Assembly: GCA_036704045.1 (NCBI GenBank)
Contig: DATNQM010000018.1
Coordinates: 62,001 to 126,000, forward strand
DNA: 64,000 nt
Reading direction: 5' to 3'
From: Ancylothrix sp036704045
GTDB taxonomy: Bacteria > Cyanobacteriota > Cyanobacteriia > Cyanobacteriales > Oscillatoriaceae
Part shown: one piece after another, positions 9,660 through 17,856 of the stretch
Numbering within the stretch: the first letter of the stretch is position 1
Layout of the letters: every line of letters starts with the position of its first letter
Position numbers and translations under genes: made by a program
The notes under the pieces: model-generated
The model's database searches: none
Seen by the model: only the letters and a program-made list of their open reading frames with translations
Told to the model about the DNA's origin: nothing

Positions 9660-10199
9660 TTAGCGTTTAAGCAACATCGGACGTACTACCCAATAGCCAG
9701 CACCAAAAGCTGCGACAACAATTAATAAAATCGTCACAGCAAACCACATGGCACCCATATCGCGGGAGGTGGGTTTTTGAGACCGGCGAGGACGACTTTC
9801 TTGTTCTTCTGTAAATAACCGGCCTTTAGCTGGAGAAACAGCAGCTTCAGACTCCAAAACTGCAAAAGGGTTTTTTGTCACCGGCTCATTACTAGACTCG
9901 GTAAAAGCTGCACTATTTTGGTGAATAGATTCGTTTATAAAAGAAGAAGAAGGCTGAGACTGAAGAGAATTAACAGCTTGCTGCACCCGAAATGCAGATT
10001 GCATCAATTTTTCAATTTCTTGACGCAACAATTGATTTTCTCTAAATAATTGTTGATTGTGATTGCTGGCTGATTGTAGCTGAGCTTTTGTAGAATCTAA
10101 CTCAGCAGAGAGTTCTCGATAAACACTAATGGGAACAGCAGGAGAGTAGCCAGAAGATTCCGAGGGAGTGGCATTGCCGGTGGCAGTAACATTTCGCAT
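9660..10199 (-). CDS. Coiled-coil protein with C-terminal membrane anchor
   Basis: A 179-residue protein that I do not recognise by function. Residues about 27-85 form a predicted coiled coil rich in Gln, Glu and Leu (RELSAELDSTKAQLQ, then LRQEIEKLMQSAF). A low-complexity linker follows, with basic residues SRPRRSQKP just before a single hydrophobic segment (about 150-173, MWFAVTILLIVVAAFGAGYWVV) and a short C-terminal tail. This layout suggests a tail-anchored membrane protein with its bulk in the cytoplasm. Proteins of this plan are common as conserved hypotheticals in cyanobacteria. It is divergent from queF. Confidence 0.75.
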   Translation of the reverse strand: MRNVTATGNATPSESSGYSPAVPISVYRELSAELDSTKAQLQSASNHNQQLFRENQLLRQEIEKLMQSAFRVQQAVNSLQSQPSSSFINESIHQNSAAFTESSNEPVTKNPFAVLESEAAVSPAKGRLFTEEQESRPRRSQKPTSRDMGAMWFAVTILLIVVAAFGAGYWVVRPMLLKR

Positions 10200-10443
10200 A
10201 GATCGCTCTTCAGCTTAAAGACATTGATTGAAGTTTAGCAGACGCAGAGGGGAGGAAAAAAGAAACAAGACCGTTGATTAGTCAAAGCCTAACAATAACT
10301 CCTCAAGCAAGCAACCAAAAAAAGCTTAATAGTCAAGCCTTAATCAATTTAGATTGATTGAAAAAAACCAAAATTATGACTATACTTATTTTCCGGGTTC
10401 TAAAGAAGAACAATCGGCCTCAAATTTTATCTCTAAAATAGAT

Positions 10444-10851
10444 ATGTCAGAACAAAAAACCAACGAAACTAAAGAAATGAAATACGGAGAAAGGAATATT
10501 GCGGAGGGAGAACTAATTACCTTTCCCAATCCAAGACCGGGCCGGCGCTACAATATTAGTATTTCGTTACCAGAATTTACCTGTAAATGTCCTTTTTCAG
10601 GATATCCCGATTTTGCAACAATTCATATTAACTATGTACCCGATCAAAAAGTAGTAGAACTAAAAGCAATCAAACTATATATAAACAACTACCGAGACCG
10701 ATACATATCCCACGAAGAATCGGTCAATCAAATTTTAGATGATTTAGTAAAAGTTGTCGATCCCTTAGAAATAACCGTTAAAGGAGACTTTGCGCCAAGA
10801 GGAAACGTGCATACTGTAATAGAAGTTCATCATACAAAAACCCTGAATTAG
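10444..10851 (+). CDS. queF: NADPH-dependent 7-cyano-7-deazaguanine reductase
   Basis: QueF reduces preQ0 to preQ1 in queuosine biosynthesis, using two NADPH. The 135-residue protein is the short unimodular type. It shows the catalytic Cys within FTCKCPFSGYPDF and the QueF family motif ELKAIKLY. A His-containing C-terminal strand (VHTVIEVHH) completes the tunnel-fold domain. A longer frame opens at a TTG at 10354, but its first 30 residues (Asn- and Ser-rich) are not part of the family, so I start at the ATG at 10444, which gives the usual length. No preQ1 riboswitch could be recognised upstream. Downstream is a strong inverted-repeat element shared with the convergent ccsB gene. Confidence 0.95.
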   Translation: MSEQKTNETKEMKYGERNIAEGELITFPNPRPGRRYNISISLPEFTCKCPFSGYPDFATIHINYVPDQKVVELKAIKLYINNYRDRYISHEESVNQILDDLVKVVDPLEITVKGDFAPRGNVHTVIEVHHTKTLN

Positions 10852-10862
10852 ATGCAGAAGGT

Positions 10863-10967
10863 ATTATTTCACACAGAGGAAAAGGAGGAAAACACAGAGG
10901 ACACAGAGATAGTAATAACCTCCTCTGTGTCCTCTGTGAAACCTCTGTTACCTCTGTGTGAAATAAT
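10863..10967. repeat. Intergenic inverted-repeat element built from CACAGAGG units
   Basis: A perfect 17-bp outer inverted repeat (10863-10879 with 10951-10967) encloses a second perfect 16-bp inverted repeat (10893-10908 with 10923-10938), both made of CACAGAGG-like units. The element lies exactly between convergent queF and ccsB and may stop transcription from both sides. Related units occur at 28591-28640, upstream of a methyltransferase gene. I see no transposase. Confidence 0.8.
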
Positions 10968-12331
10968 CACCCCTCCGCCGAAGATAGAGTATCCAAAACC
11001 TCAATAACCTCTCTTTCAAAAGCAACTTGAGCGCGATTTGTGCGGCCTCCTACATATATTTGTCCGTCTTTTTGTAAAGCCCAAATTTGAGAATGAGAGA
11101 AGTAACTCATCATCACACTTAACATCAGTAACCCAAAGCCAAGATAGACCATAGGAATGCCGGGGTCTGCTTTAATTTGGAGGCCGGTGCTGCCAATAAC
11201 GTCGAGGATTTTGAGGGTGACTCCATTAACGTTTACGGACATTCCTGGTCGGGCGGTGGTAGCGAGATTGCCGGTGGTATCGTAGATGAGGAGAGTTCCT
11301 TGCAGGTCTTTTGCAAGAAGAGAAACGCCAGCACTGAGGTCTGGTTTAGTAGGTATCCAAGTTCCCCAAATACGGCCTTTTCCTGCGGTGTCGAGACTTG
11401 CCATTGGAAGTTGGAAGATGGGACTGTTGTTAATTTGTACTTTAATTGCCGATATTCCCCAGTCGGTTTGGTACATGGTGACGCCTTTGTACCGCAGGGG
11501 TTTGTTGACGTAGATGGTTTGCCGGTCTAGTTCTTCGCCTTTTTTGTTAACAACGGAAAGGTCAGAATAAAATTGATCAATGGTGCCGTCTGGGGTGTAG
11601 TCTATCCAGAAACGGTTAACGTGGACTTCCCAATCTTTGGGGACTTGACCGGCAGCCCAGGGCCCAGAATCAACAATATTTTGAATTTGAAAAGTGCTAC
11701 CGCTGGGGACAAGTTCTTGAGCCATGAAGCCGGTCATTGTTCCTAGTATAGAACCGGCTAGTATGAGCAGCATACTAGCATGAACGATGATAGGGCCGAT
11801 GCGTCCAATTATGCCTTTGCGGGCGTAGATTTTTTCACCTTCACGAAAGACTTTATATCGGCGTTTTTGTAGTAAAGATTCGAGAAGATTGAGGTTTTCG
11901 GTGGAAATTTGGGTGCTAAGGGCGAGTTTTTGAAATTGGCTAGGTTTGTGGTAATATTTCCAGCGTTGTGCTGCTTTGAGGGCGGGAAATTGCCGGATGA
12001 ATGTGCAGGTGGTGAGGCTGGCTGCAAAGAGAATTAATATTGCTAGAAACCACCAAGTTCTATAGACGTGATCGAGTCCTAGGGCTAGTAAAACTTTCCA
12101 GGTGAGGAAACCGAATAGGGCGGGGTTTTCTGGGTAGTTGCTTTTGTAGTATTCGAGGTTTTGTCCTTGTTCAATGACGGTGCCGGAGATGCTAAAGATG
12201 GCGATAGCTAATAATAGGATGATGGCTAGACGTAGGTCTGCGATGAGGGGGAGGATTTCTTTACGGATGAATTTTTGGGGGGTTTGCCACCAGTTTGTGA
12301 CGTTGGGGAATGAGGTATTGTTGGGGGTCAT
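10967..12331 (-). CDS. ccsB: Cytochrome c biogenesis protein CcsB (Ccs1, ResB-like)
   Basis: CcsB works with CcsA in the system II pathway that delivers and attaches haem to apocytochromes c on the lumenal/periplasmic side. The 454-residue protein has a short N-terminal tail, membrane segments near 38-55, 90-110 and 180-200, a large soluble lumenal domain (about 205-390) and a last membrane segment near 400-415. This is the ResB/Ccs1 layout. It lies 103 bp downstream of ccdA on the same strand, the usual functional pairing of reductant supply and haem ligation. ccsA is not in the window. Its stop codon touches the inverted-repeat element shared with queF. Confidence 0.95.
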   Translation of the reverse strand: MTPNNTSFPNVTNWWQTPQKFIRKEILPLIADLRLAIILLLAIAIFSISGTVIEQGQNLEYYKSNYPENPALFGFLTWKVLLALGLDHVYRTWWFLAILILFAASLTTCTFIRQFPALKAAQRWKYYHKPSQFQKLALSTQISTENLNLLESLLQKRRYKVFREGEKIYARKGIIGRIGPIIVHASMLLILAGSILGTMTGFMAQELVPSGSTFQIQNIVDSGPWAAGQVPKDWEVHVNRFWIDYTPDGTIDQFYSDLSVVNKKGEELDRQTIYVNKPLRYKGVTMYQTDWGISAIKVQINNSPIFQLPMASLDTAGKGRIWGTWIPTKPDLSAGVSLLAKDLQGTLLIYDTTGNLATTARPGMSVNVNGVTLKILDVIGSTGLQIKADPGIPMVYLGFGLLMLSVMMSYFSHSQIWALQKDGQIYVGGRTNRAQVAFEREVIEVLDTLSSAEG

Positions 12332-12434
12332 TGGTTGGTTTTAGGCAGGGATTTATTAAATGGTTGGTTTTTTATTTAACCGCATCTTCTAGTAGATAAA
12401 TGCAGATAAAAAGGATGGTTTTTTTGGAGATTTT

Positions 12435-13172
12435 TTAGGCGGCGGGAACGAGTCGAAATAGGAGAGAAAATACGCCGAATGCTACTAATAAGGCGCCGCT
12501 TAGGGGGGTGATCCATGATGACCACTGACGCAGTTCTAGGAGTTTTTTGAGGCTGGCGGTGAAGGTGCCGGCGAGGATGAGGGGGGCGACGTAGCCGGCG
12601 GTGTAGGAGAGTAGTAGGAGGCTGCCGAGGATGGGGTCTTTTGTGGTGGATATCCAGGCTAGGAGGGTCGCAAGAACTGGTGTGCTGCACGGGGAGGCGA
12701 CGATGCCAAAGGTGAGGCCGGTGAGGTAGGATCTGAGGCTTTCGGGGAGGTCTTTGGAGATCCAGTCTGTGGAACCCCAGGCGGGGAGTTGGAGGGGGAG
12801 GGCTTCGAGGAGGTTTAGGCCCATGAGTATTGCGATGATGCTGACGATGATGGGTAGGCCAATTCCGACTTGTCCGTACACTTGACCGGCTACTGCTGCG
12901 AGGATGCCGAGGCCGGCTAGGGTGGTTGCTAGTCCTAGGGAAAACCAGGTGGACTGGGCGGCGGCTTGGAGGCGTGTTTTGGCTTCGTAGCCTCCGATGT
13001 AGCCGATGGTGATGGGCAGCATGGAGAGCATACAGGGGGTTAGGCTGGTGAGGAGGCCGGCTAGGAAGATGATAGCGATGCTGAGGGGGGTTAGGTGGGT
13101 AAGTTGGCCGGTGACTAGGTTATCGGCGATTTGTTGGAGGTGGTATAGCTGGGTTTTGAGTGTTTCTATCAT
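12435..13172 (-). CDS. ccdA: Thiol:disulfide transporter CcdA
   Basis: CcdA passes electrons across the membrane to keep apocytochrome c thiols reduced before haem attachment. The 245-residue protein is almost wholly hydrophobic, with about six membrane segments. It has both redox-active Cys sites: TPCMLSMLP in the first segment and SPCSTPVL in the fourth. It heads an apparent ccdA-ccsB operon read leftward. The coding strand here is unusually C-rich, as in ccsB. The start at 13172 gives a 30-residue amphipathic leader (MIETLKTQLYHLQQIADNL) before the first membrane helix. Confidence 0.95.
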   Translation of the reverse strand: MIETLKTQLYHLQQIADNLVTGQLTHLTPLSIAIIFLAGLLTSLTPCMLSMLPITIGYIGGYEAKTRLQAAAQSTWFSLGLATTLAGLGILAAVAGQVYGQVGIGLPIIVSIIAILMGLNLLEALPLQLPAWGSTDWISKDLPESLRSYLTGLTFGIVASPCSTPVLATLLAWISTTKDPILGSLLLLSYTAGYVAPLILAGTFTASLKKLLELRQWSSWITPLSGALLVAFGVFSLLFRLVPAA

Positions 13173-13238
13173 GCTGGCCGGTGCTTTGCCTAATTATTTC
13201 GGATTGTAACTTAGTTAAGGGCCGAAATTTCGTTTTTT

Positions 13239-13832
13239 TTAGATGGCCGGTGGTAGCATTTGTTGAATTTGAAGGTTAATTTGGGGAAATTGTAGGGGTG
13301 AAATGCTGCTGTTTTCTGGGAGTGTTTGTTTGTTTTGATAATCGGTTTCTGTGGGTTGTCTGAAAACGAGAAGTTGCCGGTTTTTGAGGTCGAGTACCCA
13401 ATAGTCTTTGATTCCTGATTTTGCGTATTCTTTGGCTTTGATGCCGGTGTCTGTTTTTAAGGTGGTGTCGGCTATTTCTATTAGCAGATGGATGTCTGCG
13501 GGGGTGGGGTGATTGGCAAGATATCGCAATTCATCGGGTATGACTACTGCAATGTCTGGTTCTGGTTCTGAAAAATCATTTAATGTGACGGGCAGTTGAG
13601 TTATGACTAAAGCTTCGTCTTGTAAAAGGTTATCAAGTAGTCGGCGTACTCGCGTAACAGTTACGGCGTGGGGTGTTTTTTGGGGACTCATTTTTCTAAT
13701 AATTTGACCGGCAATTAATTCTACTTTTTCGTCGGGTGTTAATATTCCGAATTCTGCGAGACGTTGATATTCTTCGACTGTCCACAGGCGGAGGGGTAAG
13801 GTTGTTTCTAAGTTTGTATCTGTTGTTTGCAT
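13239..13832 (-). CDS. Uma2 family protein (PD-(D/E)XK nuclease superfamily)
   Basis: A 197-residue member of the Uma2/DUF820 family, which is greatly expanded in cyanobacteria and has a restriction-endonuclease-like fold. The family pattern is clear: an acidic residue in EPEPDIAVVIPDE, then HLLIEIADTTL, a Lys in GIKAKEYAKSGI and the strand KDYWVLDL. Their cellular role is not established; nuclease activity is inferred from the fold. It is divergent from another Uma2 gene at 13928, with about 95 bp between the starts. Confidence 0.92.
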   Translation of the reverse strand: MQTTDTNLETTLPLRLWTVEEYQRLAEFGILTPDEKVELIAGQIIRKMSPQKTPHAVTVTRVRRLLDNLLQDEALVITQLPVTLNDFSEPEPDIAVVIPDELRYLANHPTPADIHLLIEIADTTLKTDTGIKAKEYAKSGIKDYWVLDLKNRQLLVFRQPTETDYQNKQTLPENSSISPLQFPQINLQIQQMLPPAI

Positions 13833-13859
13833 AATTTTGGGTTGTTTTAAGTCCTGCTC

Positions 13860-13887
13860 GTAGGTTGGTTTAAATAACCCAACCTAC
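13860..13887. repeat. Short inverted repeat between divergent Uma2 genes
   Basis: GTAGGTTGG at 13860-13868 pairs with CCAACCTAC at 13879-13887. It lies in the shared promoter region and could be an operator or a small dispersed repeat. Confidence 0.5.
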
Positions 13888-13927
13888 CTTTATAATAACG
13901 TTATCAGGCTAGGGGAGGAATAGCAAA

Positions 13928-14620
13928 ATGCTCGACCTAAAATCACCGGCACAAAAGGAAATTGTTTACCCAGATAGTGACGGGAAACCAATGGCAGATA
14001 ATACGAAACAATATCATTTAATTGTGACGATTCAGGGGGGAATAGATGGGCTTTATAAAGATGATGATAATGTGTTTGTAGCGGGGGATTTGTTGTGGTA
14101 TCCGGTCGAGGGAAATAATAATGTTTGTACGGCCCCGGATGTGATGGTGGTGTTGGGCCGGCCCAAGGGATATCGAGGTTCTTATAAACAATGGCTAGAA
14201 GATAATATTCCGCCCATCGTTGTGTTTGAGATTCTGTCGCCAAGTAATACGATTAAGGAGATGGCGAAAAAGCAGGATTTTTATAATAATTTTGGGGTTG
14301 AGGAGTATTATTTGTTTGACCCAGAAAAGGGCGATTTATGCGGATGGTTACGGGGTGAAAATAAGTTAGAAGTAATTGAGGAGATGAGGGGATGGATAAG
14401 TCCGAGATTGGGTATAAAATTTGATGTTGTTGAGGGGGAGTTGGTGATTTGCCGGCCTGATGGTGAGCGTTTTTCTTCTTATGTGGAATTGATGCGACAA
14501 AAGGAGGAACAACAGCAACGTGCAGAGCAGGCTGAGGCTTTATTAGAAGAGGAGCGCCGGCGCAGGGAAGTTTTAGAGGCGCGACTGCGAGAAATGGGGA
14601 TTGATCCTCAGCAGTTGTAA
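13928..14620 (+). CDS. Uma2 family protein with C-terminal coiled coil
   Basis: A 230-residue Uma2-family protein. The restriction-fold core spans about 10-170, with APDVMVVLG (metal-binding Asp), VVFEILSPSN (Glu) and the segment KQDFYNNFGVEEYYLFDP. A highly charged coiled coil follows at about 180-222 (Glu-, Arg- and Gln-rich), ending with EMGIDPQQL. This tail is typical of one cyanobacterial Uma2 subfamily and may mediate oligomerisation. A strong ribosome-binding site (GGGGAGGAA) lies 7 bases before the ATG at 13928. It is divergent from the Uma2 gene at 13239-13832 and clearly a distant paralogue. Confidence 0.93.
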   Translation: MLDLKSPAQKEIVYPDSDGKPMADNTKQYHLIVTIQGGIDGLYKDDDNVFVAGDLLWYPVEGNNNVCTAPDVMVVLGRPKGYRGSYKQWLEDNIPPIVVFEILSPSNTIKEMAKKQDFYNNFGVEEYYLFDPEKGDLCGWLRGENKLEVIEEMRGWISPRLGIKFDVVEGELVICRPDGERFSSYVELMRQKEEQQQRAEQAEALLEEERRRREVLEARLREMGIDPQQL

Positions 14621-14771
14621 GGAATTTTTTGCCCCAGAAATTTAGGTTTAGATGCTAAATTTTTCTGGGTAATTTACCCAGGTTAAGCAGGTGATTGCTT
14701 GTTTAGGGAGACTTTTAAAGCGTATATGTGACCGGTGCTTGGGCAAGTTATTTTAGTTTAATTTACCCCTA

Positions 14772-15257
14772 CTAATCCAAAGGTTTATAAACTTCTCCTT
14801 GGTAAGGTTTCCAGACGTAGCCGATGCTAAAAAACTGAAAACAAACCGGCCTCCCTATCATTTCCCATAATTCAAAAGAAAGAACTAAACCTGGAAAATA
14901 GATATTTAAAATATGAGGATTTTCTATCAGTTCGCTATAGGTTCGGAAATAGTCAACCTCAACCCCTACTAAACCATAACGAAAAGAGGTTACTGATTGC
15001 AATTTTTGATAAAGCAAAATTCCTATTTCTGTCATTTGATAGGCATCTTCAGCAGTGTTAATTCCTGTGTTGCTTAGACCGGCATTCGTAATCATACCCC
15101 ACCAGTTATCCTCTTCATCTTGAAAAGTTTCTGCCTCACATTTTGATTCAATTCCTGTAGAAAGCTTTAAAGTAACTTTCTTGAAGTGTTTACAAAAACG
15201 TTCGGCATCTTCTTTTTTTGAACCGCATTCCGCAGATAAGCTAAAAATCCATGCCAT
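14772..15257 (-). CDS. Hypothetical protein, 161 aa
   Basis: I do not recognise this family. The protein is soluble, with mixed alpha/beta composition and many aromatic residues (DNWWGMITNAG near 45-55, YGLVGVEVDYFRTY near 90-105). The C-terminal third is hydrophobic (LNIYFPGLVLSFELW) but too polar for a membrane helix. An upstream GTG at 15278 would add MGSKKKI, but the ATG at 15257 follows a purine-rich stretch (AAGAAGAAA), so I start there. The stop lies 38 bp after the end of ftsW, on the same strand, so the two genes may be co-transcribed. Confidence 0.65.
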   Translation of the reverse strand: MAWIFSLSAECGSKKEDAERFCKHFKKVTLKLSTGIESKCEAETFQDEEDNWWGMITNAGLSNTGINTAEDAYQMTEIGILLYQKLQSVTSFRYGLVGVEVDYFRTYSELIENPHILNIYFPGLVLSFELWEMIGRPVCFQFFSIGYVWKPYQGEVYKPLD

Positions 15258-15295
15258 AATTTTCTTCTTACTCCCCACTGGGGATTAAGTCTAAC

Positions 15296-16474
15296 TTACC
15301 CCAACCGGCGCCGGCGTGCTCGGCGTTCTTCCAACGACAAAACCTCAGCACCACTGCATTCTCTTGCCACTCTAATTAACAAACCAGCCGTCAACAAACT
15401 AGCAATCATTGAACTACCACCATAACTTACCAAAGGCAAAGGTAAACCGGTTGTAGGTAAGGCACCCGTTGCAACTCCAATATTTAACAAAGACTGCCCA
15501 ATCATCAAAACCATTGCCCCAATAGCAACTAATTGATGTAGAATATTTTGAGATTTAAATGCTACTCTCAAAGCCATTGTTCCATAGGCAGCCAACAATA
15601 AAAATAATGCCAAACATCCGGCCAAACCAAACTCTTCTGCAAATACAGAAAATATAAAGTCGCTATATTGAATTGGCAGAAAAAATAACTTCTGTTGTGA
15701 CATTCCGAAGCCATTTCCTACCGTTCCTCCCGAACCCACAGCCATTAAACTTTGGGTAAGTTGATAACCATCACCCATTGCATCTGCCCAAGGATTTAAA
15801 AATGACAAAACCCGTCGGCGTTGATATTCTTGAAAAGTTACGCTTAAAATTCCTAACATTAAGCCAGCTAAAGCAGTTCCTCCCAGTTGACTGAAACGAA
15901 TTCCACTCGCCAGCGCTACTAACCATAATGTCATCCCGCAAAGGGCTGTTGTACTTAAATTTGGCTGTTTTAAAATGCCTAGCAAAATAATGGCAAAAAT
16001 GCCAAGCCAAGTGATACGAATTCCCCAAGAAAAGCGATTCCAATGCCCAAAAATTCGAGCGCTTTGTAATATTAAAAAGGGTTTAATTAATTCAGAAGGT
16101 TGTATTAAAACCGGCCCCAATTTTAGCCAGCGAGTTGCGCCGAAGGCGGTTTGTCCCAGTCCCGGTAACTGCGTTAACCAAATACACCCCAGCAATAGCA
16201 AAACTAAAAAGTTCGCTATTCCCATGATGTAGCGAAGGGGAGAATTTACGACTATATTAAAGCCTAGCAAGCCGATCAATATCCAAATTATCTGGCGTTT
16301 TACGAAATAGAGGCCATCACCGTGTTCTACAAAGCCGCTAGGATAGGATGCAGAATACATGACCACTAGGCCGGCAAATAACCATAAAAACGTTAACCAG
16401 CGCAATATACGCGCTTCCCAGGCCCAATCTTTTACGGAAGGGTCAAAAATTGGTAAAAACCGGCTTATATTCAC
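15296..16474 (-). CDS. ftsW: SEDS peptidoglycan glycosyltransferase FtsW
   Basis: FtsW polymerises lipid II at the division septum together with a class B penicillin-binding protein. The 392-residue protein has about ten membrane segments and SEDS landmarks: GATRWLKLGPVLIQPSEL, the polar loop ending in GDGYQLTQSLMAVGSGG, GNGFGMSQQKLFFLP, the segment around DFIFSVFAEEFGL with its acidic residue, and the C-terminal GLPLPLVSYGGSS. FtsW is preferred over RodA from overall resemblance, but the two are hard to separate by eye. Translation starts at GTG 16474, five bases after AAAGGA. Upstream lies a 22-bp tandem duplication. The neighbouring gene at 14772 may share its transcript. Confidence 0.93.
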   Translation of the reverse strand: MNISRFLPIFDPSVKDWAWEARILRWLTFLWLFAGLVVMYSASYPSGFVEHGDGLYFVKRQIIWILIGLLGFNIVVNSPLRYIMGIANFLVLLLLGCIWLTQLPGLGQTAFGATRWLKLGPVLIQPSELIKPFLILQSARIFGHWNRFSWGIRITWLGIFAIILLGILKQPNLSTTALCGMTLWLVALASGIRFSQLGGTALAGLMLGILSVTFQEYQRRRVLSFLNPWADAMGDGYQLTQSLMAVGSGGTVGNGFGMSQQKLFFLPIQYSDFIFSVFAEEFGLAGCLALFLLLAAYGTMALRVAFKSQNILHQLVAIGAMVLMIGQSLLNIGVATGALPTTGLPLPLVSYGGSSMIASLLTAGLLIRVARECSGAEVLSLEERRARRRRLG

Positions 16475-16492
16475 AATAGTCCTTTATCATTG

Positions 16493-16536
16493 GTCATTTT
16501 TACGAGTCTCCTTTGTCATTTTTACGAGTCTCCTTT
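16493..16536. repeat. Two tandem 22-bp copies upstream of ftsW
   Basis: GTCATTTTTACGAGTCTCC plus TTT occurs twice without a gap, at 16493-16514 and 16515-16536. It lies just before the ftsW start, so it doubles whatever promoter or leader sequence is there. Confidence 0.8.
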
Positions 16537-16627
16537 CTATTTTGTCAATAAAAAATAACTAATCACCAATGCCATCTTTCTACCAGCCCAGCCCCCTTGC
16601 CGGCCCCAAAACAACGACAAAACATAA

Positions 16628-16655
16628 AAAAGAGGCCCACAAAGAGACCTCTTTT
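16628..16655 (-). terminator. Terminator hairpin after apcC
   Basis: AAAAGAGG (16628-16635) pairs with CCTCTTTT (16648-16655). On the minus strand the stem lies about 30 bp past the apcC stop and ends in T residues, which fits the end of the apcABC transcript. Confidence 0.7.
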
Positions 16656-16683
16656 CAAAGCGTTATTCAAGCCAAAATAGCAA

Positions 16684-16887
16684 TTACAGCAGGCCGGTGT
16701 TGGTGCCAGGTTTGCCAGTTACTAGCTGAACTTTAACAATTTTGCCACCCATTTTCATAATCCGTTGCTGTTCACGAAACCAGTTGTCGTAAGGCACCAA
16801 TTTGGTGAAATAAGTATTTTGTAATTCCCGCTGAGTGCGGATACGCGATTGACTGGGAACGCAAGCAGTAACTTTGAACATTCTCAT
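16684..16887 (-). CDS. apcC: Phycobilisome 7.8 kDa core linker, allophycocyanin-associated
   Basis: ApcC is the small core linker (LC 7.8) that sits inside allophycocyanin trimers at the ends of the core cylinders and tunes their assembly and absorption. The 67-residue sequence beginning MRMFKVTACVPSQSRIRTQR, with the later segments NTYFTKLVPYDNWF and GGKIVKVQLVTGKPG, is the typical highly conserved protein. An AGGAG ribosome-binding site lies just upstream. The gene follows apcA and apcB on the minus strand, but after a 409-bp gap that contains a hairpin. It is expected to be needed in fewer copies than ApcA/ApcB. Confidence 0.98.
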   Translation of the reverse strand: MRMFKVTACVPSQSRIRTQRELQNTYFTKLVPYDNWFREQQRIMKMGGKIVKVQLVTGKPGTNTGLL

Positions 16888-17296
16888 GGTTTTCTTCTCC
16901 TGACGGGATATGAAAAATTTGGATGTGAATTAATTATCTAATGCCAATGTCTCGCCGGTAAATTATTTAAAAAATTTTACGGAGAGCTAACCTTTGTTTG
17001 TCGCTTTTCCTATTAGTCAAAATGCCATTACTTGACTAGGCGACGCAATGACGGCTGACACACTTTGAACTTTACAATCTATACTTTACGCCTTTGTAGC
17101 GATATGGCGCAAAACTATTGAAGGTTGGGCATCAAGAGTCAATATTAGACCGAAAAAACTTATTTGTTGTCGAACAAACAAGCCTTAAACAGGCTAACAC
17201 TCACTCTGGACGGCCCAAACCTCAATTATTTAGTCACTTGTCATTAATCATCTGCTCTTAGAAAAGAACAAAGGATAATGGACAAAGGACGAGCTA
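16888..17296 (-). other. apcB-apcC intergenic region with processing/attenuation hairpin
   Basis: This 409-bp gap within the apcABC unit contains a two-part stem on either strand: GTCGC (17000-17004) with GCGAC (17040-17044), and TAGTCAA (17014-17020) with TTGACTA (17032-17038). In many cyanobacteria abundant apcAB transcripts end or are processed between apcB and apcC, and a less abundant transcript reads on into apcC. The hairpin is a likely site for that. Confidence 0.5.
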
Positions 17297-17782
17297 TTAG
17301 CTCAAGCCAGAAGAAATGTAGTCGAAGTAAACGCCCATTTCTTTACCAGCATCAGCACCGACCAAACCGGCGGTAACTTCTTTCATAGCTTGGATAGCTT
17401 GAACGGTAGCGCCGATGGGAACGCCCAAGGAGTTGTAGGTTTCTTTCAAACCGTTGAGGACGCGCTCATCAAGGATGGACGGGTCGCCAGCCAACATGGC
17501 GTAGGTGGCATAACGGAGGTAGTAGTCGAGGTCGCGGATGCAAGCAGCATAGCGACGGGTGGTGTACATATTACCGCCGGGACGGGTGATGTCAGAGTAA
17601 AGCAGAGATTTGGCTACTGCTTCTTTGACAATGGTGGCGGCGTTAGCGCTGATGGTGGTTGCGGCGCGGACGCGGAGTTCACCAGTGGCGAAGTATGCTT
17701 TCAGTTTGTCGAGAGAAGAACTGTCAAGGTATTTGCCTTGAACGTCGGAAGAGTTGATTACGGAAGTAATTGCGTCTTGCAT
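17297..17782 (-). CDS. apcB: Allophycocyanin beta subunit
   Basis: ApcB pairs with ApcA to form the allophycocyanin trimers of the phycobilisome core, which pass excitation energy to the terminal emitters. The 161-residue globin-like protein carries Cys81 in RYAACIRDLDYYLRY, the thioether site for phycocyanobilin. Asn71 in PGGNMY is at the position of the conserved methylated Asn of phycobiliprotein beta subunits. Length and sequence are canonical. It follows apcA after 74 bp on the same strand. Confidence 0.99.
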   Translation of the reverse strand: MQDAITSVINSSDVQGKYLDSSSLDKLKAYFATGELRVRAATTISANAATIVKEAVAKSLLYSDITRPGGNMYTTRRYAACIRDLDYYLRYATYAMLAGDPSILDERVLNGLKETYNSLGVPIGATVQAIQAMKEVTAGLVGADAGKEMGVYFDYISSGLS

Positions 17783-17856
17783 CTTTGATGTTTCCTTAAA
17801 CTGCCTAATTTTCGGTGGTTATTCGTTGTTACGGTTTAACAGTAGGGAAAAATTCC

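Noticed and set aside
10200..10443. preQ1 riboswitch upstream of queF
   Set aside because: I looked for the short pseudoknot pattern and found no convincing match; there is also no clear expression platform.
13239..14620. The two Uma2 genes as a toxin-antitoxin or defence pair
   Set aside because: They are divergent, separately promoted paralogues of a family that is scattered in high copy in cyanobacteria; nothing here ties them into one system.
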